Below are positions 8,103-16,721 of a stretch of 58,844 bases of DNA, in pieces. Position numbers and translations under genes: made by a program. Source of the DNA: Pseudomonadota bacterium (lineage in GTDB: Bacteria; Desulfobacterota; Desulfobacteria; Desulfobacterales; RPRI01). The stretch spans positions 1 through 58,844 of the forward strand of contig JAHIFE010000021.1 of assembly GCA_018901125.1 (NCBI GenBank), in the 5' to 3' direction. The notes below the pieces were generated by a model. It saw only the letters and a list, made by a program, of their open reading frames with translations. It was not told where the DNA came from and ran no database searches. Position 1 is the first letter of the stretch, and every line of letters starts with the position of its first letter.

Positions 8103-9290
8103 CTATCTCAGTAAATTCTCAAATATCACGGAATAACCCTGTCCGCGTCCTACACACATGGTAGCCAACCCGTATTTAGCTCCCGGATTTTCCTTAAACA
8201 GACCTGCAAGAAAAGCTACAAGCCTGGGGCCTGATGATGCTAAAGGATGTCCATAAGCAATTGCTCCGCCCCATTTATTTACTCTTGGGTCATCCCATTT
8301 CATTTTGAAGCGATCAAGAAAATAAAGAGCCTGAACAGCAAAAGCCTCATTCATCTCTATAATATCCATGTCCTCTATTGTCAGACCGGCTTTTTCCAGA
8401 ACTTTTACTGTTGCCGGAACCGGTGCTGTGCCCATTATGGTTGGATCTACCGCTGCAACTGCCGTTGCGACCCAGCGCATTTTAGGCTTAAGACCCATCG
8501 CCTTAGCTTTTTCTTCACTCATAAGCAATGTAGCTGCAGCTCCGTCATTTAAGCCGGATGCATTGCCTGCCGTAACATTTCCGTTTTCCTTAAAAGGTGT
8601 TTTCAGGCTTGCCATGCCTTCCATGGTAGCACCTGCTCTTGGCGGCTGATCCATATCGGCTACCATTTTTGTCCCGTCTTCCAATTCAACATCTATAGGA
8701 ATTATCATGTCCTTCATCTTGCCGGCTTTAATTGCCTCGTCCGCTTTTCGCTGGCAGTCCACAGCATATCTGTCCGCCATTTCTTTTGTAAATTCGGGAA
8801 AGCGTTCATGTATATTTTCAGCCGTCTGGCCCATATTTAAAGATGTAGGTCCGCCCATTACTTCCAATGATCTTGGATGAGGATCACGCATAAAGCCCAT
8901 GGGCAAATGCCCCATATGCTCTACACCACCTGCTATAAGACAATCAGCCATACCGGCTGCAATATAAGTTAATCCAAAACCTATTGCCGTAAGACCTCCT
9001 GCGCACATGCGGTCTATAGAACAGCCGGGAATTTCCTGACCCAAATCAGCAAGCATGGTTGCAACACGTCCAAGAGTTCCGCCCTGCTCTTTCATCTGAT
9101 TTGTTATGCCCCAGATACTGTCTTCAATCATAGACGGAGTAACACCCGGGTTTCTTGCCATTAAAGCCTTCAGCAGGGGAACAACCAGATCATCAGCTCT
9201 CGTCTTCCAGAAAATACCTTTTTCTCCCGACTTACCAAAGGCTGTTCTTACTGCGTCAACTACTACTACGTCTCTTAACTCTTTTGCCAT
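8103..9290 (-). CDS. Thiolase (acetyl-CoA acyltransferase), 395 aa
   Basis: A thiolase of normal length. It shows the nucleophilic Cys96 in DRMCAGGL, the C-terminal catalytic His in YGHPLASSG and the second catalytic Cys in MCVGRGQG. It cleaves a 3-oxoacyl-CoA with CoA to give acetyl-CoA, the last step of beta-oxidation. It is the terminal gene of the catabolic cluster, 15 bp after an enoyl-CoA hydratase gene, and is followed by a strong terminator. A second thiolase lies at 19.4-20.7 kb, so the cluster carries two thiolytic steps or two chain specificities. The substrate cannot be read from the sequence. Confidence 0.92.
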   Translation of the reverse strand: MAKELRDVVVVDAVRTAFGKSGEKGIFWKTRADDLVVPLLKALMARNPGVTPSMIEDSIWGITNQMKEQGGTLGRVATMLADLGQEIPGCSIDRMCAGGLTAIGFGLTYIAAGMADCLIAGGVEHMGHLPMGFMRDPHPRSLEVMGGPTSLNMGQTAENIHERFPEFTKEMADRYAVDCQRKADEAIKAGKMKDMIIPIDVELEDGTKMVADMDQPPRAGATMEGMASLKTPFKENGNVTAGNASGLNDGAAATLLMSEEKAKAMGLKPKMRWVATAVAAVDPTIMGTAPVPATVKVLEKAGLTIEDMDIIEMNEAFAVQALYFLDRFKMKWDDPRVNKWGGAIAYGHPLASSGPRLVAFLAGLFKENPGAKYGLATMCVGRGQGYSVIFENLLR

Positions 9291-9305
9291 AAGGCTTAAC
9301 TCCTC

Positions 9306-10085
9306 TTATTTGCATTTATATTCAGGTTTTCTTTTTTCGATAAAGGCTCGTGCTCCCTCTTTCATATCTTCCGTTGCCGCAAGACTCGCCCATACATCGG
9401 ATTCCAGCTCCAAGCCCTGCTCCAGGGTAAGATCCCGTGTGCGGTTTAATACTTTTTTGGCCGCCGCCACACCCAATGGCCCTTTTTTCATAATCTTGGC
9501 CGCAAGTTCCAAAGCTTTTTCAAGAGCTGTTCCGGCAGGCACAACCTTTTCTATCAGACCTAACCGTAATGCTTCATCCGCTTTAACCATCTCTCCTGTA
9601 TAAACCAGCTCTTTCATTCTACCAAGGTTGGTAGCATATAACGCCCGTCTTGTTCCGCCATTACCGGGAAAAATCGACAAACCAACTTCCGGGAATCCAA
9701 ACTGTGCTGTTTCATCTGCATAACGTATGTCACAGCAAAGAGCAAGCTCAAGCCCACCACCCAGACAATATCCGTGTATAGCAGCAATTACAGGCCACTC
9801 ACAGTTTTCTACAACTGAATACATACCGTGGCTTCTCATAAGACGTCTTTTTGCAGTATCCGGTTGAAGATCCAAAAAAGCTTTTATATCTGCCCCTGCT
9901 GCAAAAGCCTTATTGGCACCTTGTAAAATAACCACACGAATCTCATTTCTTTTGGCATCCAGTTCTGTAAATACATCTCTGATGCATTCTTTGGTTGGAA
10001 CATCCAAAGCATTCATAGGAGGGTTATCAAGGCTGACAATGGCCACCTTGTCTTTAATTTCATAGTGAACCAGTTGTGACTCCAT
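9306..10085 (-). CDS. Enoyl-CoA hydratase (crotonase family), 259 aa
   Basis: A crotonase-fold protein of standard size. The oxyanion-hole segment AFAAGADIKAF and both catalytic glutamates are present (Glu in GGGLELALCCD and in FGFPEVGLSIFPG). This supports a true hydratase adding water to a 2-enoyl-CoA. The C-terminal FIEKRKPEYK tail is typical. It is followed 15 bp later by a thiolase, a common beta-oxidation pairing. It is one of four crotonase-family genes in the cluster. A 240-bp gap without recognisable features separates it from the upstream acyl-CoA dehydrogenase, so it may have its own promoter. Confidence 0.9.
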   Translation of the reverse strand: MESQLVHYEIKDKVAIVSLDNPPMNALDVPTKECIRDVFTELDAKRNEIRVVILQGANKAFAAGADIKAFLDLQPDTAKRRLMRSHGMYSVVENCEWPVIAAIHGYCLGGGLELALCCDIRYADETAQFGFPEVGLSIFPGNGGTRRALYATNLGRMKELVYTGEMVKADEALRLGLIEKVVPAGTALEKALELAAKIMKKGPLGVAAAKKVLNRTRDLTLEQGLELESDVWASLAATEDMKEGARAFIEKRKPEYKCK

Positions 10086-10325
10086 TTTATTCTTATCCTC
10101 TCCAAGCTTATTATGCGATCAAAATACCTGATTATAAGCGTTTTTGTATCGATTCTATTGACGGCAAAGTAAAAAATCCCATCTGGTTAATTTCTGATTC
10201 ACAGTTTCTTTGTTTGTGATTCATTTTTCAAATCACTTTTCACTGTTACATGTTAACCGATAACTAATAACCAGTTATCCGGAACTTTTTACCTTGCCGT
10301 CTAACTTAGCTTGTTAATAAGCGGC

Positions 10326-11477
10326 TTATATACCAAGTTCTCTTGCCGCAGCCATATAATTTATTGGCGTTGTTCCTTCAGTAAGATTCAACATTTTAGC
10401 ATCCCGCCACAGACGTTCAATGGCATATTCGCGCATATAACCATAACCGCCATGCAGATCGAGAGCTAACAGCATCAGCTCTTGTACTTTCTCGGTTGCA
10501 TAAATCTTTAGCATGCAGGCTTCTTTCATACAATTCATTCCCTCTGAGTACATCCAGGCCGCCCGGTAGGTCATTATCCGCATGATATCTATATGCATGG
10601 CCATATCAACAAGCTTTACAGTGTTGATCTGGAATTTTGCAATCTGTTTGCCGAACTGCTCTCTTTCATGGGCATATTTGAATGCAAGATCATAAGCGGC
10701 CTGAGCCATACCAGTAGCCCTGGCACCATAAGATATCCTTCCGGACTTGAGGGTTGTAAGAATCTGAGCCAAGCCCTTACCCTCTTCGCCTATCAGATTT
10801 TCTTTCGGCACTCTAACATCTTCAAAATAAAGCTGGGCTGTTTCATGAGAGCGGTTTCCCGATTTTTTCAGCTTTGTTGCCGAAAAGCCAGGCATGCCTT
10901 TTTCAACAACGATAAGACTTATTCCTTGCCCTCTCTTTTTTACTTCTTTGGGATCGGTAGTATAGCAGGCAACAGGCACAAAATCACAAAAGGTGCCGTT
11001 TGAGATAAACATCTTGCTGCCGTTAATAATATAATCATCGCCGTCTTTTACCGCTCTTGTTCTAAGAGCAATAGCATCGGAACCTGCATCAGCCTCTGTC
11101 AAAGCAAATGCAGCAATCTTTTCGCCTTTGATGGCAGGCACAAGAAACCTTTGCTTCTGCTCTTCCGTACCGTAATCATTGATAGCTCTTGTGCCAAGAC
11201 CCGAATGGGTAGTACTGACCACTCCGGCTATACCGGCGCATACCTTGTTTAACTCCTCAATCAGAATACACTCTGTAATCTTATCAACCTCTGCTCCGCC
11301 GTATTTTTCCGCATAGGTAATACCAAGATAGCCGAGTTTTCCCATCATCGGAAAAAGTTGCAAAGGTGTAACCTCTTTCTCTTCGGCTTCATCTACCAAA
11401 GGAGCAATTTCAGTCTCTGCAAAATTACGAATCTGGTCTCTGAACATTATCTGTTCTTCAGAAAGCTCAAAATCCAT
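10326..11477 (-). CDS. Acyl-CoA dehydrogenase, 383 aa
   Basis: A flavin-dependent acyl-CoA dehydrogenase of usual length. It has the FAD/substrate motif FALTEADAGSDA, the KMFISNG strand, the dimer-interface RISYGARATGMAQAAYD region, and near the C-terminus NLTEGTTPINY, whose Glu sits at the catalytic-base position. It oxidises an acyl-CoA to an enoyl-CoA and would pass electrons to an electron-transfer flavoprotein not encoded here. The ATG follows AGGAGGATAAT. One of two ACADs in the cluster, in line with two dehydrogenation steps; alicyclic substrates are plausible but not provable from sequence. Confidence 0.92.
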   Translation of the reverse strand: MDFELSEEQIMFRDQIRNFAETEIAPLVDEAEEKEVTPLQLFPMMGKLGYLGITYAEKYGGAEVDKITECILIEELNKVCAGIAGVVSTTHSGLGTRAINDYGTEEQKQRFLVPAIKGEKIAAFALTEADAGSDAIALRTRAVKDGDDYIINGSKMFISNGTFCDFVPVACYTTDPKEVKKRGQGISLIVVEKGMPGFSATKLKKSGNRSHETAQLYFEDVRVPKENLIGEEGKGLAQILTTLKSGRISYGARATGMAQAAYDLAFKYAHEREQFGKQIAKFQINTVKLVDMAMHIDIMRIMTYRAAWMYSEGMNCMKEACMLKIYATEKVQELMLLALDLHGGYGYMREYAIERLWRDAKMLNLTEGTTPINYMAAARELGI

Positions 11478-11520
11478 TATTATCCTCCTAAGCCTTTATA
11501 AAAGGCCTCTTATTAAGCTA

Positions 11521-11898
11521 TCACACACCGTATTGTTTTTTAATGCTTTCATCAACGGCTCTTGCTTCTTCCAGCAATTCCTCGCTTACAAGCACCTGCA
11601 TCCCCAACAAAACCGGTCCCATTGATTTTCCTGTCTGGTCAAATCTTAAGGAGCAGGTTGCACCACCGCCAAGAGCCTGGCGTAGAATTATCTCTAAGCT
11701 GTCGAGATGAGGCACAGGATATATCTCAGCCGGACCTTTAACCATACCGCCAAAATATTCCTTAAGTCTTTCAGGTGTTATTACAGTCAATAAAAATTCA
11801 TAAATATTCTTTGACTTTGCCATCAATCCAATATTGCTGACATCCCCTTTATCTCCGGATCTGGCAAAAGCCAATTCCGTAAGCTTTACTTTTTTCAT
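11521..11898 (-). CDS. AtuA-associated small protein (split AtuA C-terminal domain)
   Basis: A 125-aa protein like the C-terminal domain of AtuA-type proteins (KVKLTELAFARSGDKGDVSNIG at the start, GGGATCSLRFDQTGKSMG in the second half). In some organisms this domain is fused to AtuA; here it is a separate gene whose start lies 2 bp after the AtuA stop, so the two are surely co-translated. AtuA proteins were first noted with acyclic terpene catabolism, where a CoA-thioester role is suspected, but the reaction is unknown. Here the pair sits with a CoA-transferase-like gene and acyl-CoA dehydrogenases. Confidence 0.8.
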   Translation of the reverse strand: MKKVKLTELAFARSGDKGDVSNIGLMAKSKNIYEFLLTVITPERLKEYFGGMVKGPAEIYPVPHLDSLEIILRQALGGGATCSLRFDQTGKSMGPVLLGMQVLVSEELLEEARAVDESIKKQYGV

Positions 11899-11900
11899 AA

Positions 11901-13265
11901 TTAGCTCACCTCCATTAACTGACTTTCGATCTTAACGGCATCCCTCGGAACAAGTGACGGCCAAAGCGCAATAACCGGTCTGACATTCATAGGAACACCA
12001 AAACTGGAGCCAACAGGTCCCATTGTCCATAAATGTGTTGCTTCCCTGCGTACGGCTTCCGCTTCTTTATAGGTATGTGTACGGCCTGCTATTCTAAGAC
12101 CTATTTCATTATAATCCCTGTCTTCTACCTCAGCAGCTTCACCATGAAGCATGTTTACGCCCATGTAATCAATACGAAGTTCTCTGAAGTTTATGCCAAG
12201 TTTTTTAAATCTCTCTCTCAGCCATTTTTCCGCCCACTGGGCTTTTGCAAGAGCATCGGGTGACGGGAAGTAGATCAGTCCTTCACCAATAAAACCGTCT
12301 TTGAATCCTATGCAGACTTTCAAAGTGTCAGGACGTTTCTTGCCTTTCATCTCTGTAACCATTACACGGTTTCTGGCTTCATCATGCAATTTCAGAGCAG
12401 TGAAATCACCAATACCATCCGGCATCAGATAATTTGCAGGATCAATGATTTCATAAAGCAAATGTTCTTTGACAGTCCATGAATTCACAATACCACCTGA
12501 TCCACTGGTTTTTGTGATTAGAGCATCGCCATTTTCATAAAATTCGGCAATTGGAAAGCCAATATCCCAAGGCCTTTCTGACACCTTCCACATGTTTGAC
12601 ATACCGCCGCTCACACATGCAGAACATTCTATAATATGGCCTACTGTAACAGCAGCAGCAATACGATCTATATACTGATCCGAGAAATCCCAGCCGAATT
12701 CATGCATAATAGGACCAACATAAAGAGCATTATCCGAAACTCTGCCGCAAATTATCATATCAGCGCCGTTTTTAAGCTCTTTTATAATATTATCGGCACC
12801 GATATAAGCATTGGCTGCAGCAATTCTGTCGGCAATGGAATCAATATCTTCTTCGCCCGTATCCAGATTTTTAAACTTCCAGCCCTGTGCCCTGATGTCG
12901 TTGATGTAGGGCAGGATGTCATCTCCCGAAACAACACCAAGCTTCATCGGAGCAAGATTTAACTCCTTTATTACTTTTGCTACTTCCAGAGCTGCCTGAA
13001 CAGGATTAGCTCCTCCGGCATTTGTTATCATTTTAATGCCGTTTTTCTGAGTAACCGGAAGAAGCCTTTTGGTCCATGGAATAATATCCGGGATATACCC
13101 TGCTTCCGGATTTTTTGCTTTCATACGATTTAATATCGCCATGGTCAATTCCGCAAGGTGATCAAAACCCATATACTGGACTTCGCCGCTTTGCGCCATT
13201 TCAAGGGCCGGCTCAAAAATATCGCCCCAAAAGGCTGAACCGGAACCAATAACTACTTTTTTCAT
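11901..13265 (-). CDS. AtuA-family protein (DUF1446), 454 aa
   Basis: A full-length DUF1446/AtuA-type protein. It begins with a Gly-rich strand-turn (KKVVIGSGSAFWGD), and carries TNAGGANPVQAALEVAK near residue 83, GADMIICGRVSDNAL near 169, a Cys/Gly stretch ECSACVSGGMSN near 214 and TKTSGSGGIVN near 250. These are the family hallmarks. The biochemical role is not established; co-occurrence with acyl-CoA dehydrogenases and a CoA-transferase-like gene suggests handling of a carboxylated acyl-CoA. The ATG follows AGGAGGATAAAGG. It is 13 bp after the CoA-transferase gene and 2 bp before its small partner. Confidence 0.85.
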   Translation of the reverse strand: MKKVVIGSGSAFWGDIFEPALEMAQSGEVQYMGFDHLAELTMAILNRMKAKNPEAGYIPDIIPWTKRLLPVTQKNGIKMITNAGGANPVQAALEVAKVIKELNLAPMKLGVVSGDDILPYINDIRAQGWKFKNLDTGEEDIDSIADRIAAANAYIGADNIIKELKNGADMIICGRVSDNALYVGPIMHEFGWDFSDQYIDRIAAAVTVGHIIECSACVSGGMSNMWKVSERPWDIGFPIAEFYENGDALITKTSGSGGIVNSWTVKEHLLYEIIDPANYLMPDGIGDFTALKLHDEARNRVMVTEMKGKKRPDTLKVCIGFKDGFIGEGLIYFPSPDALAKAQWAEKWLRERFKKLGINFRELRIDYMGVNMLHGEAAEVEDRDYNEIGLRIAGRTHTYKEAEAVRREATHLWTMGPVGSSFGVPMNVRPVIALWPSLVPRDAVKIESQLMEVS

Positions 13266-13278
13266 ATCCTTTATCCTC

Positions 13279-14571
13279 CTAACTGTTTATCTTATTGAAA
13301 GCACTTTTAAGTTCTTCTCGAAAATCCGGATGGGCTATAGCCGTCAATTCTCTTGCTCTTTCCGAAAGAGTTTTGCCTCTAAGATGCGCAACACCAAATT
13401 CAGTAATTACATAGTCTATATCTGCCCTGCCTACAGTCGCTGTAACTCCTGCACCAAGTTTCGGCACAATCCGGGATATTTCTCCTTTTTTAGCAGTGGA
13501 TGGAAAAACTACTATTGACTTTCCCCCAAACGATGCTCCTGCACCCCGGACAAAATCAAGCTGTCCGCCAACACCATTTACAAGGGTTTTACCACGCATT
13601 TCCGCATTAACCTGACCTGAAAGATCTATCTCAATACCTGCGGTCACACTTATCAAATTATTGATCTGACTCAACACGTTAATATTATGCGTAAAATCTA
13701 TGGGACGAAGAGAAACCAGAGGATTGTTATGGCAAAATTCATATAATTCGGTTGTACCGATTAATTCGGTAGTAGTCATTCTGCCGCTTTCCGGCTGGCC
13801 TTTCATACCGTCAAGAGCACCCGATTTTGCCAATGCTACAGCACCGTCTGAAAAAGTACCTGTATGTATTGTCAGATTCTTTTTTACAGTCAGTTCCTGA
13901 AGTATCGCATCCGCTATATTCCCGATCCCAACCTGTACCGCCGCTCCGTTCGGGACAAGATCCGCAGTTATTTGAGCTATCTTTTTTTCAACAGTTCCTA
14001 TCTTCGGAACAGGGATAGTCGGTATAGGATGTGAAGTCTCAACAATATAATCCACCTGGGAAATATGCACCATAGAATCACCCAGGGTTCTGGGCATCTG
14101 GTCATTTATTTCGGCTATAACAATTTTCGCATTATCCATCACCGGCCTGATGTAGCTTACACTTACCCCAAGGCTGCAATATCCATGACTGTCCGGAGGT
14201 GAAAGTTGAACAAGAGCTATATCAGCTTCTATAAGACGCTCCCTGAAAAAAAACGGTATCTGCGAAAGATGACAGGGGATGTATTCCGCATAGCCCTCGT
14301 TCAGAGATTTCATTAAACGCGGTCCTACAGAAAATACTTTTACATTGAAATGCTTCAACATCTCCGGACCGGCGTACTCACAATCCCCCATAGGCATCAT
14401 GGTATACAGGGTTACATTTTCAAGCCGGTCTTTCTGATTGATCAGTTCATTAACTAAATTGAGCGGCTCAGCACATACCGGGCTTAAAGCAACCCGCTGG
14501 CCGCTCCTGATCATCTCTATCGCTTCTGAAGCGCTTATTTTTCCTATTTTTGGTTTAGTTCCATATTTCAT
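13279..14571 (-). CDS. Acetyl-CoA hydrolase/transferase-family protein lacking the catalytic Glu
   Basis: A 430-aa protein of the class I CoA-transferase / acetyl-CoA hydrolase family (4-hydroxybutyrate CoA-transferase-like). Visible motifs are VQVGIGNIADAILQEL, NGVGGQLDFVRGA and VITEFGVAHLRGKT. In characterised members a glutamate in the segment HTExxSDG forms the CoA-thioester; here that segment reads HTGTFSDG, so Glu is replaced by Gly. I start at ATG 14571, 8 bases after the dehydrogenase stop, with GGAAG upstream; an in-frame TTG lies 18 bases earlier. It may be a CoA carrier/lyase variant or an inactive paralogue rather than a normal CoA-transferase. Confidence 0.85.
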   Translation of the reverse strand: MKYGTKPKIGKISASEAIEMIRSGQRVALSPVCAEPLNLVNELINQKDRLENVTLYTMMPMGDCEYAGPEMLKHFNVKVFSVGPRLMKSLNEGYAEYIPCHLSQIPFFFRERLIEADIALVQLSPPDSHGYCSLGVSVSYIRPVMDNAKIVIAEINDQMPRTLGDSMVHISQVDYIVETSHPIPTIPVPKIGTVEKKIAQITADLVPNGAAVQVGIGNIADAILQELTVKKNLTIHTGTFSDGAVALAKSGALDGMKGQPESGRMTTTELIGTTELYEFCHNNPLVSLRPIDFTHNINVLSQINNLISVTAGIEIDLSGQVNAEMRGKTLVNGVGGQLDFVRGAGASFGGKSIVVFPSTAKKGEISRIVPKLGAGVTATVGRADIDYVITEFGVAHLRGKTLSERARELTAIAHPDFREELKSAFNKINS

Positions 14572-14579
14572 ATAAACCG

Positions 14580-15725
14580 TTACTTCCAACCTAACGCATT
14601 GTTAGCAATTATTAATCTTTGAATATTTGATGTTCCTTCTCCAGCTGTCATCAGCATAACATCACGATAAAGCCTTGCCACCGGATATTCGGAAGAATAA
14701 GTGTAAGCACCATGAATCTTGGCTGCTCCGATAACCGCTCTAACAGCAGCTTCCGATGCATAGAATTTTGCAATGGTACTCTCATTTGCACTGGGCCTTT
14801 TCTGATCCTGCAGCCAGGCCGCACGATACACAAGCAGTCTTGAAGCATCGATTTCCGCAACCATATCCGCTATAATCTGTTTATTCATCTGAAAATAGCC
14901 GATTTTCTGTCCGAACTGCTCTCTCTCATTTGCATATTTGAGGGCGGCATCTACTGCTGCCTGACCGATTCCAAGAGACCTGCCCGCAATGTTTGCCCTT
15001 CCATAAGTCAAAGCGCTTTCAGCAATTTTAAAGCCCTGCCCTTCTTCTCCAATCAGATTTTCTTTGGGCACCTTCACATCTACAAATACTATCTGGCCTG
15101 TATCGGAAGAACGAACACCAAGCTTATCCTTTTCAGCCATCCCGGTCATACCTTCCATGCCTTTTTCGATAATAAAAGCAGACAATCCTTTATGTCTTTG
15201 AGTAGGATCAGTTTTTGCAAAGCAAATACCTACATCAAATACGGATGAGTGTGTAATCCACATTTTTGAACCATTTAATATATAATTATCACCGTCACGA
15301 ATAGCCTTGGTTTCAATACCTGCCACATCGGTACCGGCATTTGGCTCGGTAACTGCAAAACAACCAAGCAGCTCGCCGCTTATTATTCCCGGCAGAAACT
15401 TCTCCTTTTGTTCCTCATTCCCATTTAACAAAAGAGTCATCGGGCAGGTGCCGCTTTGCATATTAAGACAACAGGCCAGCCCCAGCGATGCTCTTCCCAG
15501 TTCTTCGGCTACAATTATATTTGCTAAAAAGCCAAGCTCGGTTCCGCCATATTGTTCCGGAAAAGGTGAAGCAAAAAAACCAAGCTCACCCATCTTTCTG
15601 ATTGTTTCGCGAGGAAAAAATTCATTTTTTTCCCATTCTTCAGCAAACGGAATTACTTCTTTCTCGCAAAATTTTCTTACAGTATCTTTAATCTGAACAT
15701 GTTCAGAATCTAAATCAAAATCCAT
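14580..15725 (-). CDS. Acyl-CoA dehydrogenase, 381 aa
   Basis: The second acyl-CoA dehydrogenase. Motifs: FAVTEPNAGTDVAG (FAD/substrate binding), KMWITHS, YGRANIAGRSLGIGQAAVD, QFGQKIGYFQMNKQ and the catalytic-base segment GEGTSNIQRL near the C-terminus. It resembles glutaryl/isobutyryl-like ACADs of ~380 residues. It sits between the amidohydrolase-like gene and the CoA-transferase-like gene with gaps of 20 and 8 bp, so it is surely co-transcribed. Likely role: alpha,beta-dehydrogenation of a ring-derived or dicarboxylic acyl-CoA. The substrate is inference. Confidence 0.92.
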   Translation of the reverse strand: MDFDLDSEHVQIKDTVRKFCEKEVIPFAEEWEKNEFFPRETIRKMGELGFFASPFPEQYGGTELGFLANIIVAEELGRASLGLACCLNMQSGTCPMTLLLNGNEEQKEKFLPGIISGELLGCFAVTEPNAGTDVAGIETKAIRDGDNYILNGSKMWITHSSVFDVGICFAKTDPTQRHKGLSAFIIEKGMEGMTGMAEKDKLGVRSSDTGQIVFVDVKVPKENLIGEEGQGFKIAESALTYGRANIAGRSLGIGQAAVDAALKYANEREQFGQKIGYFQMNKQIIADMVAEIDASRLLVYRAAWLQDQKRPSANESTIAKFYASEAAVRAVIGAAKIHGAYTYSSEYPVARLYRDVMLMTAGEGTSNIQRLIIANNALGWK

Positions 15726-15745
15726 ATTTTAACCTCTTATGCTAA

Positions 15746-16675
15746 TTAGCTATCCAGCCCCATAAACCTTAAGGCATTATTACGAAGAATATTTTCCTTG
15801 TATTTATCCTTCATATCCATTTCCATAAGCTGATGCTTGCCATGTGTCAGACCGATTCCATTGCTGCCCCACATAACCTTGCTGTTCCCTCTTCCGCTTG
15901 TCATAAACTTGATTATTTCAGGATCAAGGTTTTTGGGCATATATGCAGCAATATCACCATATACATTGGGATGCTTCCAGACCAGATCGATCCATTCATT
16001 AATCCATGGAAAACCAGTGTGGGAAAGATTTATCTTAAGATCCGGAAAATCCATCACAACCTCATCAACTGTCATGGGACTTCCTACCCAGCTTGGAAGA
16101 GGTTCAGCGCTGTGCCCAACCTGCATGGAAACAGGAATCTTCAATGAGCTGCAAAGGCCATAAAGCGGGTACATTTTCTTGTCATTAAAAGGTAATCCAA
16201 AAGTAATCGGATGTGCATAAACAAATTTAAAACCATATTCTTTTACCGATTTTTCAATATCTGTCAGACTTTCATCTATCCTGAAAGGATTGTAACCGGC
16301 AACTCCAATTATTCTTCCATTACCCTGCTTAACCATCTCATTAACCTGGTCAATAGTAAAATCAAAAATCAAGCTGAAACTTTTTCTATAAGACCACATC
16401 TTAACCGCTGCTATACAAACTCTGTCGTATCCGTCCTTATCCATTGCAGCAATGAATTCATCTACAGTCGCAAAAGGATAGAATGATGTCCCATAAAGAT
16501 GCTTGTGCTGTTCAAGTTCTTCCGGCGTATTAGGAAAACGTCCCAACGGGAAAAAAGGCTTGAATGTTGTTTTAGCCATCATTGCCCATTCTTCATATTT
16601 ATTAAAATCATAATCAACAATACTTTTAACCTGAATGGGATAATTCATTATATCTATTGCTTTAATATCATCCAT
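15746..16675 (-). CDS. Amidohydrolase-2-like protein lacking canonical metal ligands
   Basis: A 309-aa TIM-barrel protein of the amidohydrolase-2 (ACMSD-like) type. Later histidines are recognisable (FVYAHPITFG, MQVGHSAEP, INLSHTGFPW). However, the first-strand metal motif, normally DxHxH, reads AIDIMNYP, and the last-strand GSDxP reads GSNGIG. Three of the usual metal-binding positions are therefore altered. It may use a different metal site or be a non-hydrolytic lyase or hydratase-like member. It lies between a crotonase and an acyl-CoA dehydrogenase in the catabolic cluster, and a ring-cleavage role is conceivable but only inference. Confidence 0.8.
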   Translation of the reverse strand: MDDIKAIDIMNYPIQVKSIVDYDFNKYEEWAMMAKTTFKPFFPLGRFPNTPEELEQHKHLYGTSFYPFATVDEFIAAMDKDGYDRVCIAAVKMWSYRKSFSLIFDFTIDQVNEMVKQGNGRIIGVAGYNPFRIDESLTDIEKSVKEYGFKFVYAHPITFGLPFNDKKMYPLYGLCSSLKIPVSMQVGHSAEPLPSWVGSPMTVDEVVMDFPDLKINLSHTGFPWINEWIDLVWKHPNVYGDIAAYMPKNLDPEIIKFMTSGRGNSKVMWGSNGIGLTHGKHQLMEMDMKDKYKENILRNNALRFMGLDS

Positions 16676-16721
16676 AAACTTGTCCTCCTTCTGTTGCTAA
16701 CATATTGTGTTATAACAAAGG

